Shown: positions 24,942 to 34,976, counted from the stretch's first letter. The stretch is DNA of 50,353 nt from Arthrobacter sp. Bi26 (GCF_918697925.1 NZ_CAKKMF010000030.1:1-50353); one strand, 5' to 3'. Notes: generated from the sequence alone by a model not told the origin. Translations and numbers: made by a program.

Positions 24942-26084
24942 TCAGCGCCGGATGGACCAGCGGGTTGCGGCCAGCGCCTCCGCTGTCCGGGATGCCGGAC
25001 TAGCGTCCCGCGCGGAGGGCACAGCCGGGGCAGCTGCGGCTGCGGCTGCGGATCCCTGGCCGGCCAGGATCAGCCCGGCGGCCAGTTCCGCGATGCCGGA
25101 TGAGGTCTGGAATCCGTACCCGCCCTGGCCGGCGAGCCAGAAGAATCCGGTGGCCTCGGCGTCGAACCCCACCACGGGGACGCCGTCGGCCGCCTCCGTC
25201 CGCAGCCCCGTCCAGGCCGTGCGGACGCCCCGGATCCCGAGTATGGTGATCGTGTTGAGCCGGGCGACGAGCCGTTCGATGTCGCCGGGATAGGGCCGGG
25301 CGTCCTCGGGCCCGCTGGGCACGTGTTCGGCGGGCGAGATCAGGACCTGGCCGTCGTCGGGCCGGAAATAGAAGCTGTCATCGGCCGCCGCCACCATCGG
25401 GCAGGCCTCCGGGAGGGGATTCTCAACGTCGACGATCGCCGCGGTGCGCCGGTACGGCTGCAGGCCCAGCTTCTCGACGCCGCTGAGGACGGCGAGTTCG
25501 TCTGCCCAGGCGCCGGCGGCGTTGACCACGACGGCGGACTGGAAGCCTTCCTGCCCGGCACCCAGTTCCCAGCCGGTGCCGAGCCGCTGGGCCGAATGGA
25601 CCCTGGCGCCGGTGATGATGTCCACGCCGCCGGCCTCGGCACGGCGCCGGTGGTCCTCGAGCAGGACGGGGGCGTTGCAGGCGAAGGATCCCGTGTCCAG
25701 GCCGGCGGCGCTGAAGGATTCCGGGACAAGGGCGGGGCACAGCTCCAGCGCCTCGGCGTGGGTGATGGGGCGCATGTGGCCGCTGGCCTCCGCCCGGACG
25801 GTGGCGTCGTCCCCGATCAGCATGAAGCTGCGCGGCGTGAGCACCGGTTCCGGACGTTCGGCGTCCTGGGCCGCGATGAGGTCCAGGGTCCGGACGGTCA
25901 GTTCCTGGACCACGGGCGGGCCGTAGCTGGGAATCAGTTGCCGGGCCGAGCGGGCCGAGGTGTGGTAGGCCAGGGTCTGCTCGGCTTCGATCAGGGCCAC
26001 GCTGCATTGCCCGGCCAGGGTGGAGGCAAGGGACAGGCCGGCGATACCGCCGCCGACAATTACGACATCGTAATGAGCTGACAT
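24942..26084 (-). CDS. FAD-dependent oxidoreductase, DAO family
   Basis: The 380-residue protein has the dinucleotide-binding VVIVGGGIAGLSLASTLAG, the following acid (LIEAE), VVNAAGAWADEL as the second FAD motif, and the C-terminal FWLAGQGGYGFQTSSGIAEL typical of D-amino-acid-oxidase/sarcosine-oxidase-like flavoenzymes. The substrate is unknown; an amino acid or secondary amine is likely. The ATG at 26084 is chosen for its AAGGA 7 nt upstream and because the GxGxxG then starts at residue 9; a longer frame runs on through the 61-bp repeats but is an artefact. It heads a transcript with hutI, so an amine or amino acid connected to histidine is worth testing. Confidence 0.88.
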   Translation of the reverse strand: MSAHYDVVIVGGGIAGLSLASTLAGQCSVALIEAEQTLAYHTSARSARQLIPSYGPPVVQELTVRTLDLIAAQDAERPEPVLTPRSFMLIGDDATVRAEASGHMRPITHAEALELCPALVPESFSAAGLDTGSFACNAPVLLEDHRRRAEAGGVDIITGARVHSAQRLGTGWELGAGQEGFQSAVVVNAAGAWADELAVLSGVEKLGLQPYRRTAAIVDVENPLPEACPMVAAADDSFYFRPDDGQVLISPAEHVPSGPEDARPYPGDIERLVARLNTITILGIRGVRTAWTGLRTEAADGVPVVGFDAEATGFFWLAGQGGYGFQTSSGIAELAAGLILAGQGSAAAAAAAPAVPSARDASPASRTAEALAATRWSIRR

Positions 26085-26140
26085 GGTCCCATCCTTGCAG
26101 ATTGTGGCGTCAGGCCGCTCCAACACCTGCGCCAGCGCGG

Positions 26141-26353
26141 CCGCGTGCCGGCCCGGGACATGCCCTTCCCCGGTCCGCACGACTGGACATGTCCCTCGTT
26201 GCCGCGTGCCGACCCGGGACATGCCCTTCCCCGGTCCGCATCGCTGGACATGTCCCTCGTTGCCGCGTGCCGACCCGGGATATGCCCTTCGTTGGTCGTG
26301 GCCGTTGGACATAGTGGCATTATGTCCAGTCCTCGCTGCCGGAGCTGGGCATG
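26141..26353. repeat. Array of 61-bp tandem repeats with regularly spaced CATG palindromes
   Basis: Unit A (26141-26201) and unit B (26202-26262) are 61 bp each and almost identical; unit C (26263 on) matches for its first 27 bp or so and then diverges. Each unit carries GGGACATGCCC and GGACATGTCCC. The central CATG or variant falls at 26159, 26188, 26220, 26249, 26281, 26310 and 26350, so spacing alternates 29 and 32 bp. Unit C ends in a perfect GGACATA/TATGTCC inverted repeat with a 7-bp spacer (26307-26327). The array fills the gap of 389 bp between kbl and the flavin oxidase and is probably not coding. Confidence 0.8.
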
Positions 26354-26473
26354 TCCCGCGGACAAGCCAGTGGAGGAAGCCTGGATGAACGAGTCAGGCC
26401 GGGGCAGGCCGGACCCCTGGAGTGAGACCGGACCCCGTGCTGAACTGGGGCCCGGCCTCAGGGATCAGCCGCC

Positions 26474-27685
26474 CTAGGCTGCGGCCACCGCCGCGCGGCT
26501 GCGCACGAATGCCTGGACGCAGGCCTCGACGTCGTCCGTGCTGTGCGCGGCCGAAAGCTGGACGCGGATCCGCGCGGCGCCCTTGGGCACCACCGGGTAG
26601 CTGAACGCCGTGACGAAGACGCCGTTGTGGAGCATGGCGTCGGCCACCTTGGCCGCCATGACGGCGTCGCCGAACATTACCGGGACAATCGCGTGCTCGC
26701 CGGGGAGCAAGTCGAAGCCTTCCTCGCTCATGCGGTTCCGGAAGAGCTCCGCGTTCGCGAAGAGCTTGCCGCGCAGTTCGCCGGAGTTTTCCACGAGGTC
26801 CAGGGCCTTGAGCGTGGCCGCGACGATCGCCGGGGCCAGCGAGTTGGAGAACAGGTACGGGCGGGCCTTCTGGCGGAGCATGGCGATGACTTCACTGCGG
26901 CCGGAGACGTAGCCGCCGGACGCGCCGCCGAGGGCCTTGCCGAACGTGCCGGTGTAGATGTCCACGCGGTCCGAGACGCCGGCGTGTTCCGGCGTGCCGG
27001 CACCGGTGGCGCCCATGAAGCCCACCGCGTGGGAGTCGTCCACCATGACCAGGGCGTCGTACTTTTCGGCGAGGTCGCAGATCGCTTCGAGCGGGGCCAG
27101 GAAGCCGTCCATCGAGAAGACGCCGTCGGTGACGATGATCTTGCGGCGCGCCGGGTTCTCCTGCGTGCTGGCCGCGATCAGCTTCGCCTCAAGGTCCGCC
27201 ATGTCCTGGTTGGCGTAGCGGAAGCGCTGGGCCTTGCAGAGCCGGATGCCGTCAATGATGGAGGCATGGTTCAGGGCGTCGGAGATGACGGCGTCTTCCG
27301 GGCCGAAGAGGGACTCGAACACGCCGCCGTTGGCGTCGAAGCAGCTGGAGAACAGGATGGTGTCTTCAGTGCCGAGGAACGCCGAGACGCGCTGCTCCAG
27401 TGCCAGGTGCAGGTCCTGGGTGCCGCAGATGAAGCGCACGCTGGCCATGCCGAAGCCGCGGGTGTCCATCGCGGTCTTCGCCGCGGCAATGATGTCCGGG
27501 TGGTCGGCGAGGCCCAGGTAGTTGTTGGCGCAGAAGTTCAGCACGTCGGCGCCGGACTCGCCGATCTGCCCGGCCTTGATGCGGTTGGCCTGCGGCGAGT
27601 CGATGTGCCGCTCGGTCTTGAACAGTCCGGCGCTGCGGATCTCATCGAGTTCGTGCTGCAGCTGGTCCTTGATGGCGGAATACAT
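26474..27685 (-). CDS. kbl: Glycine C-acetyltransferase (2-amino-3-ketobutyrate CoA ligase)
   Basis: The 403-residue PLP enzyme cleaves 2-amino-3-oxobutyrate with CoA to glycine and acetyl-CoA. The PLP lysine is Lys250 in [40 protein letters not shown] and [10 protein letters not shown] are family motifs that separate Kbl from 8-amino-7-oxononanoate synthase. Length is typical. GAGGAG precedes the ATG. It follows tdh by 88 bp on the same strand, giving the threonine-to-glycine route. Downstream lies the repeat array. Confidence 0.96.
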   Translation of the reverse strand: MYSAIKDQLQHELDEIRSAGLFKTERHIDSPQANRIKAGQIGESGADVLNFCANNYLGLADHPDIIAAAKTAMDTRGFGMASVRFICGTQDLHLALEQRVSAFLGTEDTILFSSCFDANGGVFESLFGPEDAVISDALNHASIIDGIRLCKAQRFRYANQDMADLEAKLIAASTQENPARRKIIVTDGVFSMDGFLAPLEAICDLAEKYDALVMVDDSHAVGFMGATGAGTPEHAGVSDRVDIYTGTFGKALGGASGGYVSGRSEVIAMLRQKARPYLFSNSLAPAIVAATLKALDLVENSGELRGKLFANAELFRNRMSEEGFDLLPGEHAIVPVMFGDAVMAAKVADAMLHNGVFVTAFSYPVVPKGAARIRVQLSAAHSTDDVEACVQAFVRSRAAVAAA

Positions 27686-27773
27686 GGGTTGGCTCCTCGG
27701 CTGGTTGGATGCGGGGGCAAATGCTGTGCGTGGAAGGCGGTGTCTGGCAGGGGGGTTCTGAAAAGCGGCGGGC

Positions 27774-28820
27774 CTAGAAAACGGTCCAGTCGAGGACCAC
27801 CTTGCCGCCGACTCCGGCGCGGGCCACCTCGAAACCCTTTTCCCAGTCGGTGGCCGGCAGCGTGTCCGTGACTACGGCCGAAATGTTCGCGTGCAGGACC
27901 GGGTTGGAGGAGAGGATGGCGCTCATCGCGTACCAGGTCTCGAACATTTCGCGGCCGTAGATGCCCTTCATGGTCAGCATGTGCGTGACCACCTTGCCCC
28001 AGTTGATGTCGATGGACTGGCTGGGCAGTCCCAGCATTGCGATCCGGCCGCCGTGGTTCATGTTGTCGATCATCTCAGGCAGCGCGGTGGGGTGTCCCGA
28101 CATTTCCATGCCGATGTCGAAGCCTTCGCGCATGCCGAGTTCGCGCTGGGCGTCCTTGACCCGCATCTTCGAGACGTCGATCGCGAGGTCGACGCCGAGC
28201 CTGCGGGCCAGTTCCAGCCGCGGCGCGGAGACGTCGGTGATCGCGATCTTCCGCGCCCCGGCGTGCCGGGCGACGGCGATCGCCATCAGGCCGATGGGCC
28301 CGGCCCCGGTGATCAGGACGTCCTCACCGACGAGCGGGAAGCTCAGGGCGGTGTGGACGGCGTTGCCGAAGGGGTCGAAGATGGCGCCGAGTTCCGGCGT
28401 GACGGAGGGGTCCTGGTGAACCCAGACGTTGGTCTCGGGGATCACCACGAACTCGGCGAAGGCGCCGTCGCGCTGGACGCCGACGCTGACGGTGTTGATG
28501 CACATCTGCCGCCGGCCGGCACGGCAGTTGCGGCAGATGCCGCAGACGATGTGGCCTTCACCGGAGACCCGGTCCCCCACCTTGACGTCCAGGACGTCCT
28601 CGCCGGTCTCCACCACCTCGCCGTAGAACTCGTGGCCGGCGATCAGGGGGGCGTTGATGATGCCCTGCGCCCAGGCGTCCCAGGCCTGGATGTGCAGGTC
28701 GGTGCCGCAGATGCCGGTGGTCATGACGCGGATCTTGACGTCGCCGGGGCCGGTCTTCGGCTCGGGACGGTCGACGAGCTCGAACCCTGCGTGGGCGCCG
28801 GCCTTGTAGAGAGCCTTCAT
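27774..28820 (-). CDS. tdh: L-threonine 3-dehydrogenase
   Basis: The 348-residue zinc-dependent medium-chain dehydrogenase oxidises threonine to 2-amino-3-oxobutyrate. Catalytic zinc ligands lie in GICGTDLH (Cys38) and AGHEFYGE (His63, Glu64); structural zinc cysteines are at 93, 96, 99 and 107; [20 protein letters not shown] binds NAD. AGGAAGG lies just before the ATG at 28820. It is the first gene of tdh-kbl and is divergent from a LysR regulator across 122 bp of notably A/T-rich sequence, which probably holds the shared control region. Confidence 0.96.
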   Translation of the reverse strand: MKALYKAGAHAGFELVDRPEPKTGPGDVKIRVMTTGICGTDLHIQAWDAWAQGIINAPLIAGHEFYGEVVETGEDVLDVKVGDRVSGEGHIVCGICRNCRAGRRQMCINTVSVGVQRDGAFAEFVVIPETNVWVHQDPSVTPELGAIFDPFGNAVHTALSFPLVGEDVLITGAGPIGLMAIAVARHAGARKIAITDVSAPRLELARRLGVDLAIDVSKMRVKDAQRELGMREGFDIGMEMSGHPTALPEMIDNMNHGGRIAMLGLPSQSIDINWGKVVTHMLTMKGIYGREMFETWYAMSAILSSNPVLHANISAVVTDTLPATDWEKGFEVARAGVGGKVVLDWTVF

Positions 28821-28929
28821 GGGCCTTCCTAACTGTGCTTTTGTGGGACAACTCACCCCATTAGACCCATCAGAAAGCATTAGCACAACCGAATTTTTCT
28901 CAATCGACGAATTAGGAAATGCTGTTGCA

Positions 28930-28935
28930 TAGAAT
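28930..28935 (+). promoter_or_regulatory. -10 element for a leaderless LysR transcript
   Basis: TAGAAT ends 7 nt before the ATG at 28943, exactly where a transcript would start at the A of ATG. There is no Shine-Dalgarno sequence. No good -35 is visible in the A/T-rich region upstream. Confidence 0.55.
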
Positions 28936-28942
28936 GGCTGGC

Positions 28943-29851
28943 ATGGAAATCCACCAGCTGGAGATGCTGCGCGAACTCGGAGCCTTGGGCAGCGTCAAGG
29001 CCGTCGCCGAAACCCTCCTCGTGACGCCGTCGGCCGTGTCCCAGCAACTGGCCGCGCTGCAGAAGACCGTTGAGGTGCCGCTGACGCGCAAGGAGGGCCG
29101 GAACCTGGTGCTCACGGAGGCCGGCCAGGTCCTGGCGGATGCCGGAGCCGCGGTGGTCAGCGCGATGGCGGATGCGAAGATGGCGATCGGCGCCTACCAC
29201 GGCTCGCCGGTGGCGCCGGTGACGCTCAGCGGTTTCCACAGTGCCGGGCAGGCCTTGTTCGCGCCGCTGGCCCGGCTCCTGGACGGCCCCGGGCAACCCC
29301 GGATCCTACTCTCCGACGAGGACGTCGCCCAGCAGGATTTCCCGGCACTGACGGCCCGCTACGACCTGGTCCTGGCGCACCGGATGGATCACAGCCCGCG
29401 CTGGCCCGAGGAACGCGTCGCGGTGATCCCGCTCGCGCACGAGCCGCTGGACGTGGCCCTGCCGGCCGGGCACCGGCTGGCCGGCCAGCCGGCGGTGACC
29501 GCCGACGACGTCGTGGGCGAACCGTGGGTGACGAGCCGTGCCGGCTACTCCCCGGCAGACGTGCTGTCCGCCGTCGCGGCGGTCTCCAGCCGTGAGCTGA
29601 ACATCGTGCACCGTATCAACGACTACTCGACTGTGGCGGCGCTCGTGGCGGCTGGCGGCGTGATCGGGCTGCTGCCGCGGCACACCGCACGGCCGGTGTT
29701 GAACCCGGACATTGTGCTGCGGCCGCTGGAGGGCATCAGCACCCGGCGCCGGATCGACCTTCTGGCCAGGCCGGAGAACCTTAAACGCACATCGGTCATG
29801 ATGGTCTGCGAAGCTCTGCAGACCATCATGACCGATTTAGTGGGCGGCTAG
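28943..29851 (+). CDS. LysR-family transcriptional regulator, divergent from tdh-kbl
   Basis: The 302-residue protein has a helix-turn-helix at about residues 15-40 ([25 protein letters not shown]) and an effector domain after residue 90. ATG 28943 starts right before the HTH and fits a leaderless transcript; ATG 28934 would add three residues. Its divergence from tdh-kbl suggests it controls threonine catabolism, with threonine or an intermediate as effector; this is inference. The last codons ([16 protein letters not shown]) lie in a perfect 19-bp inverted repeat, so the reading frame also encodes a terminator-like hairpin. Confidence 0.9.
   Translation: MEIHQLEMLRELGALGSVKAVAETLLVTPSAVSQQLAALQKTVEVPLTRKEGRNLVLTEAGQVLADAGAAVVSAMADAKMAIGAYHGSPVAPVTLSGFHSAGQALFAPLARLLDGPGQPRILLSDEDVAQQDFPALTARYDLVLAHRMDHSPRWPEERVAVIPLAHEPLDVALPAGHRLAGQPAVTADDVVGEPWVTSRAGYSPADVLSAVAAVSSRELNIVHRINDYSTVAALVAAGGVIGLLPRHTARPVLNPDIVLRPLEGISTRRRIDLLARPENLKRTSVMMVCEALQTIMTDLVGG
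29791..29836. terminator. Perfect 19-bp hairpin inside the end of the LysR gene
   Basis: ATCGGTCATGATGGTCTGC and its exact reverse complement flank the 8-nt loop GAAGCTCT, followed by TTTAG. It ends 15 nt before the LysR stop and 18 nt before the gatB stop of the convergent operon, so it can terminate transcription from both sides while being translated on the plus strand. Confidence 0.85.
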
Positions 29852-29854
29852 GGG

Positions 29855-31360
29855 CTAGCCTTCGACGCCGAGGCGTTCCAGGATCAGCTCCTTGACGCGG
29901 CCGGCGTCGGCCTGGCCGCGGGTGGCCTTCATGACGGCGCCGACGATCGCGCCGATCGCCTGGATCTTGCCGCCTCGGATCTTGTCCGCGACGCCGGGCT
30001 GCGCGGCGAGGGCCGCGTCGATGGCTTCGAGCAGCGGTGCGTCGTCGGAGACCACGGCGAGGCCGCGCTTTTCGACGATTTCCGCCGGGGTGCCTTCGCC
30101 GGCGAGCACGCCGTCGAGGACCTCGGTGGCCATCTTGTTGTTGATCTTGCCGTCCTCGACCATCTGGTTCAGTTCCACGATGGTCGCCGGTGCGACGCCG
30201 AGCTGGCCGGGATCGACGTCGGCGTTCTTGGCGCGTCCAACGATCTCGCCCATCCACCATTTGCGGGCCACGGTGGCGGTGGCGCCGGCCGCGATGGTTT
30301 CCTCGATCTCGTCCATGACGCCGGCGTTGACGACGTCGCGGAACTCCAGGTCCGAGTAGCCCCAGTCGGCCTGGAGGCGCTTGCGGCGGGCGGCCGGCGG
30401 CTCGGGCAGGGTGGCCCGGAGTTCCTCGACCCATTCGCGGGACGCGGTGATCGGGACCAGGTCAGGCTCTGGGAAGTAGCGGTAGTCGTCGGCGTCGGAC
30501 TTGGCCCGGCCCGACGTCGTGGTCCGCGTGTCCTCGTGCCAGTGGCGGGTTTCCTGCGTGACCGGCTCGCCGGAGTCCAGGACGGCGGCGTGCCGCTGGA
30601 TCTCGTAGCGGACGGCGTGTTCGACGGCGCGCAGCGAGTTGACGTTCTTGGTTTCCGAGCGGATGCCGAAGCGTTCGCGGCCGTGCGGGCGCAGCGAGAC
30701 GTTGGCGTCGCAGCGGACGTTGCCGCGTTCCATCTTGGCGTCCGAGACCCCGAGGTTCTTGACGATTTCGCGGACCGCGGCCACGTAGGCCTTGGCGAGT
30801 TCGGGTGCGCGGCTGCCGGCGCCCTCGATCGGCTTGGTGACGATCTCGACCAGCGGCACGCCGGAGCGGTTGTAGTCCACCAGGGAGTAGTCCGCGCCCT
30901 GGATGCGGCCGGTGGCGCCGCCCATGTGGGTCAGCTTGCCGGCGTCCTCCTCCATGTGCGCGCGTTCGATCTCGACGCGGAACATGGTGCCGTCGGAGAG
31001 CTCAATGTCCAGGTAGCCGTCGTACGCGATGGGCTCGTCGTACTGGGAAGTCTGGAAATTCTTCGGGGTGTCCGGGTAGAAGTAGTTCTTCCGGGCGAAG
31101 CGGCACTTCTCGGCGATCTTGCAGTTCAGCGCCAGGCCGATCTTGATCGAGGACTCGATCGCGGTCTTGTTCACCACCGGCAGCACGCCGGGCATGCCAA
31201 GGTCCACCTCGTTGACGTTCGTGTTGGGCTCGTCGCCGAAGACGTTCGGCGCGGAGGAGAACATCTTGGTCTTGGTGTTGAGCTCCACGTGGACCTCGAA
31301 GCCCAGGACGGGATCGTACTTCTCCATCGCCTCTTCGAAGCTGAGGGTTGCGTCAGTCAT
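29855..31360 (-). CDS. gatB: Asp-tRNA(Asn)/Glu-tRNA(Gln) amidotransferase subunit B
   Basis: The 501-residue subunit activates misacylated tRNA by phosphorylation and passes ammonia from GatA, making Gln-tRNA(Gln) and Asn-tRNA(Asn). [26 protein letters not shown] and [22 protein letters not shown] are GatB signatures; the C-terminal YqeY-like domain covers about residues 380-501. Its ATG shares one base with the gatA stop (TAATG), so the two are translationally coupled. It is the last gene of gatC-gatA-gatB and converges on the LysR gene with a hairpin between. Confidence 0.97.
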   Translation of the reverse strand: MTDATLSFEEAMEKYDPVLGFEVHVELNTKTKMFSSAPNVFGDEPNTNVNEVDLGMPGVLPVVNKTAIESSIKIGLALNCKIAEKCRFARKNYFYPDTPKNFQTSQYDEPIAYDGYLDIELSDGTMFRVEIERAHMEEDAGKLTHMGGATGRIQGADYSLVDYNRSGVPLVEIVTKPIEGAGSRAPELAKAYVAAVREIVKNLGVSDAKMERGNVRCDANVSLRPHGRERFGIRSETKNVNSLRAVEHAVRYEIQRHAAVLDSGEPVTQETRHWHEDTRTTTSGRAKSDADDYRYFPEPDLVPITASREWVEELRATLPEPPAARRKRLQADWGYSDLEFRDVVNAGVMDEIEETIAAGATATVARKWWMGEIVGRAKNADVDPGQLGVAPATIVELNQMVEDGKINNKMATEVLDGVLAGEGTPAEIVEKRGLAVVSDDAPLLEAIDAALAAQPGVADKIRGGKIQAIGAIVGAVMKATRGQADAGRVKELILERLGVEG

Positions 31361-32913
31361 TAGTGTGAACCTCCGTGGCTTGAAACGGCAGCGTCAGTAA
31401 GGGAAGGAGCCTTGTCCAGCAGCGGGCCGCCCCACTGCGCCTCGAGCAGGGATTCCAGGACTGCGCCGACGCGGTACAGCCGGGCATCCTGGCGGGCCGG
31501 GGCCAGCAGCTGGATGCCGACAGGCAGTCCGTCCTCGTCAGCCAGGCCGCCGGGCAGGGACAGGCCTGGGACGCCTGCCATGTTGGCCGGGATGGTGGCG
31601 ACGTCGTTGAGGTACATCGCCAGCGGGTCGTTGAGCTTCTCGCCCAGCTTGAACGCCGTGGTCGGCGCCGTCGGGGAAATCAGCACGTCGGCCTTGGCGA
31701 ACGCGGCCTCGAAGTCGCGCTGGATCAGGGTGCGCACCTTCTGGGCCGAACCGTAGTAGGCGTCGTAATAGCCGGCGCTCAGGGCGTAGGTGCCCAGGAT
31801 GATGCGGCGCTTGACCTCATCGCCGAAGCCGGCGGCGCGGGTGGCGCCCATGACGCGTTCGATCGTCAGCGGTCCCTCTTCGGGCAGGACCCGCAGGCCG
31901 TAGCGGACGCCGTCGAACTTGGCCAGGTTGGAGGAGGCCTCCGAGGGCATGATCAGGTAGTAGGCGCCCAGGGCGTACTTGAAGTTGGGGCAGGAGACCT
32001 CAACGATCTCGGCGCCCGCGCCCTTGAGCAGCTCGAGGGATTCGTTGAAGCGGTTCTCGACGCCGGCCTGGTAGCCCTCGCCGTGGAGCTCCTTGATGAT
32101 GCCGATCTTCATGCCCTCGACGTTGCCGGTCCGGGCCGCGGCCACGAGGTCCTCGAGCGGATCCGGCAGCGAGGTGGAATCGCGGGGGTCATGTCCGCCG
32201 ATCACCTGGTGCAGCAGGGCCGAGTCCAGCACGGTGCGGGACACCGGGCCGATCTGGTCCAGCGAGGAGGCCATGGCGATGGCGCCGTAGCGGGAGACGC
32301 CGCCGTACGTGGGCTTGACGCCGACCGTGCCGGTGACGGCGCCGGGCTGGCGGATGGACCCGCCGGTGTCGGTGCCGAGGGCCAGCGGGGCTTCGAAGGC
32401 CGCGACGGCGGCAGCGGAACCGCCGCCGGAGCCGCCGGGGATGCGGTCCAGGTCCCACGGGTTGTGCGTGGGGCCGTACGCGGAGTGTTCGGTGGACGAG
32501 CCCATCGCGAACTCGTCCAGGTTGGTCTTGCCCAGGATCGGCATCTTGGCGGCGCGCAGGCGCTCGACCACCGTGGCGTCGTAGGGGCTGTTCCAGCCTT
32601 CGAGGATCTTCGAGCCGGCCGTGGTGGGCTGCCCGATCGTGACAATGAGGTCCTTGACGGCGATCGGCACGCCCGCGAGGACATGGAGCTCGGCGGCGGC
32701 GGCACCGCCGGCGGCGCGGATCGCGTCCACTTCGGCGGCCACGGCGAGCGCTTCGTCGGCGTTGACGTGAAGGAAGGCGTGGACCTTGCCGTCGACGGCG
32801 GCGATGCGGTCCAGGTAGGCCTGGGTGACCTCGACGGCGGTGACCTCCCGGGCGGCCAGCTTCTCGGCGAGCGCCGCGGCGGAGAGGCGGATCAGTTCGT
32901 TGTTCTCAGTCAT
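31360..32913 (-). CDS. gatA: Asp-tRNA(Asn)/Glu-tRNA(Gln) amidotransferase subunit A
   Basis: The 517-residue amidase subunit releases ammonia from glutamine. The Ser-cisSer-Lys triad is visible: Lys87 in GVPIAVKD, Ser162 in PGGSGGGS and the nucleophile Ser186 in DTGGSIRQP, with the same spacing as in characterised GatA. Start ATG 32913 follows the gatC stop by four bases; a longer frame upstream reads through gatC and is not used. Length is somewhat above the usual 485-500, mainly in the first 15 residues and the C-terminal tail. Confidence 0.97.
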   Translation of the reverse strand: MTENNELIRLSAAALAEKLAAREVTAVEVTQAYLDRIAAVDGKVHAFLHVNADEALAVAAEVDAIRAAGGAAAAELHVLAGVPIAVKDLIVTIGQPTTAGSKILEGWNSPYDATVVERLRAAKMPILGKTNLDEFAMGSSTEHSAYGPTHNPWDLDRIPGGSGGGSAAAVAAFEAPLALGTDTGGSIRQPGAVTGTVGVKPTYGGVSRYGAIAMASSLDQIGPVSRTVLDSALLHQVIGGHDPRDSTSLPDPLEDLVAAARTGNVEGMKIGIIKELHGEGYQAGVENRFNESLELLKGAGAEIVEVSCPNFKYALGAYYLIMPSEASSNLAKFDGVRYGLRVLPEEGPLTIERVMGATRAAGFGDEVKRRIILGTYALSAGYYDAYYGSAQKVRTLIQRDFEAAFAKADVLISPTAPTTAFKLGEKLNDPLAMYLNDVATIPANMAGVPGLSLPGGLADEDGLPVGIQLLAPARQDARLYRVGAVLESLLEAQWGGPLLDKAPSLTDAAVSSHGGSH

Positions 32914-32917
32914 GGTC

Positions 32918-33214
32918 TTAGTCCTCATCCAGGATTGCCGGGACCTTGAAACGGCCTTCGTACGCGTCGGGGGCACCGGAGAGGGACTGCTCGGCCGTAA
33001 ACGTGTGGCCCACGACGTCCTCGCGGAACACATTGGTCAGCGGAATCGGGTGGGACGTGGCCGGGACGTCATCACCGGCAGCTTCACTGACGGACTTCAC
33101 TGAATCCACGATGACGGCGAGTTCGCCGGCCATCCTGTCCAGCTCTTCAGCACTCATCTCGATGTGCGCGAGTTGCGCGAGATGCGCGACGTCGTCGCGG
33201 TTGATCGCAGCCAT
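32918..33214 (-). CDS. gatC: Asp-tRNA(Asn)/Glu-tRNA(Gln) amidotransferase subunit C
   Basis: The 98-residue protein wraps around GatA and stabilises the GatAB complex. [22 protein letters not shown] is the GatC N-terminus and [10 protein letters not shown] the conserved central piece. The ATG at 33214 is preferred to an upstream GTG/ATG because AGGGGAG lies 5 nt before it. It is the first gene of the operon; the 75 bp upstream up to the citrate-transporter terminator must hold its promoter, where no clear -35/-10 pair stands out. Confidence 0.94.
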   Translation of the reverse strand: MAAINRDDVAHLAQLAHIEMSAEELDRMAGELAVIVDSVKSVSEAAGDDVPATSHPIPLTNVFREDVVGHTFTAEQSLSGAPDAYEGRFKVPAILDED

Positions 33215-33289
33215 GGATCTCCCCTGCAAGTAAAGGATTATTTTCCGTCCCAGTCTACGTGGGTTGAACTGCTGTTACCGTCGGACGCC

Positions 33290-33344
33290 GAGACGACAGT
33301 TCGCGGCAGTGTTTTGTACAAACACTGCCGCGAACTGTCATCTC
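33290..33344. terminator. Strong terminator after the citrate transporter gene
   Basis: GACAGTTCGCGGCAGTGTTT and its exact reverse complement enclose the loop TGTAC; outside a single mismatch the stem continues (GAGA with TCTC). It lies 11 bp after the CitMHS stop (minus strand) and 76 bp before gatC, so it separates the two transcripts. Confidence 0.85.
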
Positions 33345-33354
33345 GTGGGGTTGG

Positions 33355-34839
33355 TTAGCCGATGCCGATGGCTCCCGTAAGGACTCCTACTCCGAGCATG
33401 ACCAGGGAGATCACGGCCGTGCGCCAGAGGACCTTCTTGTGGTGGTCGCCCAGGTCCACCTTGGCGAGGGAGACCAGGAGCAGGATCGCCGGGACCAGGG
33501 GGCTCTGCAGGTGGAAGGGCTGGCCGGTGATGGAAGCGCGGGCCATCTCGGCGGCGCTGACGCCGTAGTGGGCCGCCGTCTCGCTAAGGACCGGCAGGAC
33601 GCCGAAGTAGAAGGCGTCGTTGCTCATGAAGAACGTCATCGGGATGCTCAGGACGCCGGTGATGATGGCCATCAGCGGGCCCATGTCGGACGGGATGATC
33701 TGGACCAGCCATTCCGACATTGCCTTGACCATGCCGGTGCCGTTGAGGACGCCGGTCAGGACCGCGGCGGCCATGACCATGCTGACGACGGCGACGATCG
33801 AGGGTGCGTGGGCGATCAGCTGGGCGCTCTGGTCCTTGACCTTGGGGAAGTTGACCAGCAGTGCAATGGCGGAGCCCACCATGAAGACGAACGGGAGCGG
33901 AATGACGTTGGCGACGAGCGTCACCATGACCGCGGCCGTCAAGCCGAGGTTGAACCAGAACAGCTTGGGACGCAGGGTCTTGCGGTTGGGGTCCAGGGCG
34001 GTGTCGGCCATGGCGGAGTCGCGGTCGTCAACCAGGTCCTCGGTGCGCTCAAGCACTGCAACGGAGGAACCGCCGGTTGAGGGGCTTCCGACGGCGGCAA
34101 TGCCGCCGGCGGGGCCGGAAACCTTGGGGCCAGCGCCCTTGCGGCCGAAGCCAAAGCGGCCGGTGCGGCTGCCGCCGTCGAACGATTCAGCTGAATCCGG
34201 GACGCCCCAGATCTCGGGGGCGGTGCTGCGGAGGCGGTTGCGTTCCTGCAGGCCGAGCAGCCAGGAGAAGACCAGCACCACAATGAGTCCTGCGATGAGG
34301 GACGGGATCATGGGCACGAAGACGTCGTTGACGTCGAGCTTCAGCGCGGTTGCGGCGCGGGCGGTGGGACCGCCCCAGGGCAGGATGTTCATGGTGCCGT
34401 TGGCAAGGCCGGCCACGCAGGTCAGGACCACGGGGCTCATCTTGAGCCGCAGGTAGACCGGCAGCATGGCCGCGGTGGTCAGGATGAAGGTGGTGGAGCC
34501 GTCGCCGTCGAGCGAAACAGCTGCTGCGAGGATGGCCGTGCCGAGGACCACCTTGGCGGGGTCGTTGCCGAGCTTGCGCAGAATGAACCGGACCAGCGGG
34601 TCAAAGAGCCCGACGTCGATCATCAAACCGAAGTAGATGATCGCGAACATCAGCAGCGCCGCCGTGGAGGTCATGGACTTCATCGAGTCCAGCACCATCG
34701 GGCCGATGCCGAGGCCCGCGCCGGCGAAAAGCCCGAAGACTGTGGGGACGATGATGAGCGCCAGCACGGGCGTCAACTTCTTCGTCATGATCAGCACCAT
34801 GAATACCGCGATCATGGCGAATCCTAGTAATACCAGCAC
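33355..34839 (-). CDS. CitMHS-family citrate-metal:H+ symporter
   Basis: The 494-residue protein has about twelve membrane segments and the CitMHS features: MFAIIYFGLMIDVGLFDPLV, AAVSLDGDGSTTFILTTAAMLP, NILPWGGPTARAATAL. Such carriers take up citrate complexed with Mg or Ca ions plus protons. A hydrophilic loop of about 100 residues with Gly/Ser-rich sequence sits at residues 210-310. The GTG at 34839 has AAGGAG 6 nt upstream; an upstream ATG would add an implausible leader. Divergent from the citA-citB-like pair, which is the usual layout of citrate regulons. Confidence 0.94.
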   Translation of the reverse strand: MLVLLGFAMIAVFMVLIMTKKLTPVLALIIVPTVFGLFAGAGLGIGPMVLDSMKSMTSTAALLMFAIIYFGLMIDVGLFDPLVRFILRKLGNDPAKVVLGTAILAAAVSLDGDGSTTFILTTAAMLPVYLRLKMSPVVLTCVAGLANGTMNILPWGGPTARAATALKLDVNDVFVPMIPSLIAGLIVVLVFSWLLGLQERNRLRSTAPEIWGVPDSAESFDGGSRTGRFGFGRKGAGPKVSGPAGGIAAVGSPSTGGSSVAVLERTEDLVDDRDSAMADTALDPNRKTLRPKLFWFNLGLTAAVMVTLVANVIPLPFVFMVGSAIALLVNFPKVKDQSAQLIAHAPSIVAVVSMVMAAAVLTGVLNGTGMVKAMSEWLVQIIPSDMGPLMAIITGVLSIPMTFFMSNDAFYFGVLPVLSETAAHYGVSAAEMARASITGQPFHLQSPLVPAILLLVSLAKVDLGDHHKKVLWRTAVISLVMLGVGVLTGAIGIG

Positions 34840-34958
34840 GGCCGGCTCCTTCTTCGTTGAATGACACCACTCCGGTGTGATGCGCACTACAGACGTTAGA
34901 GTGGCGCCCGTCACGACTGGGCCTTTGGCTCAATTGATTGGCATACTGCTTATTGGAT

Positions 34959-34976
34959 GCATTTTGCGCATTTTGC
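34959..34976. promoter_or_regulatory. Direct 9-bp repeat in the citrate control region
   Basis: GCATTTTGC occurs twice in a row, in an unusually A/T-rich patch 33 bp before the kinase start. A second IR, ACACC-ACTCC-GGTGT, lies at 34864-34878 nearer the transporter. Response regulators of the CitB/DcuR type bind A/T-rich direct repeats, so these are candidates for CitB binding. Confidence 0.45.

Noticed and set aside
26085..26312. In-frame extension of the flavin oxidase through the 61-bp repeats (76 extra residues)
   Set aside because: A good ribosome-binding site precedes the ATG at 26084, the FAD fold starts at once after it, and the extension is only repeat-derived sequence.
26141..26353. 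CRISPR array
   Set aside because: The 61-bp units are directly adjacent with no variable spacers, and no cas genes are near.
33273..33283. Third GTTACC site upstream of gatC
   Set aside because: Only the left half is present; no GGTAAC partner at the right spacing.
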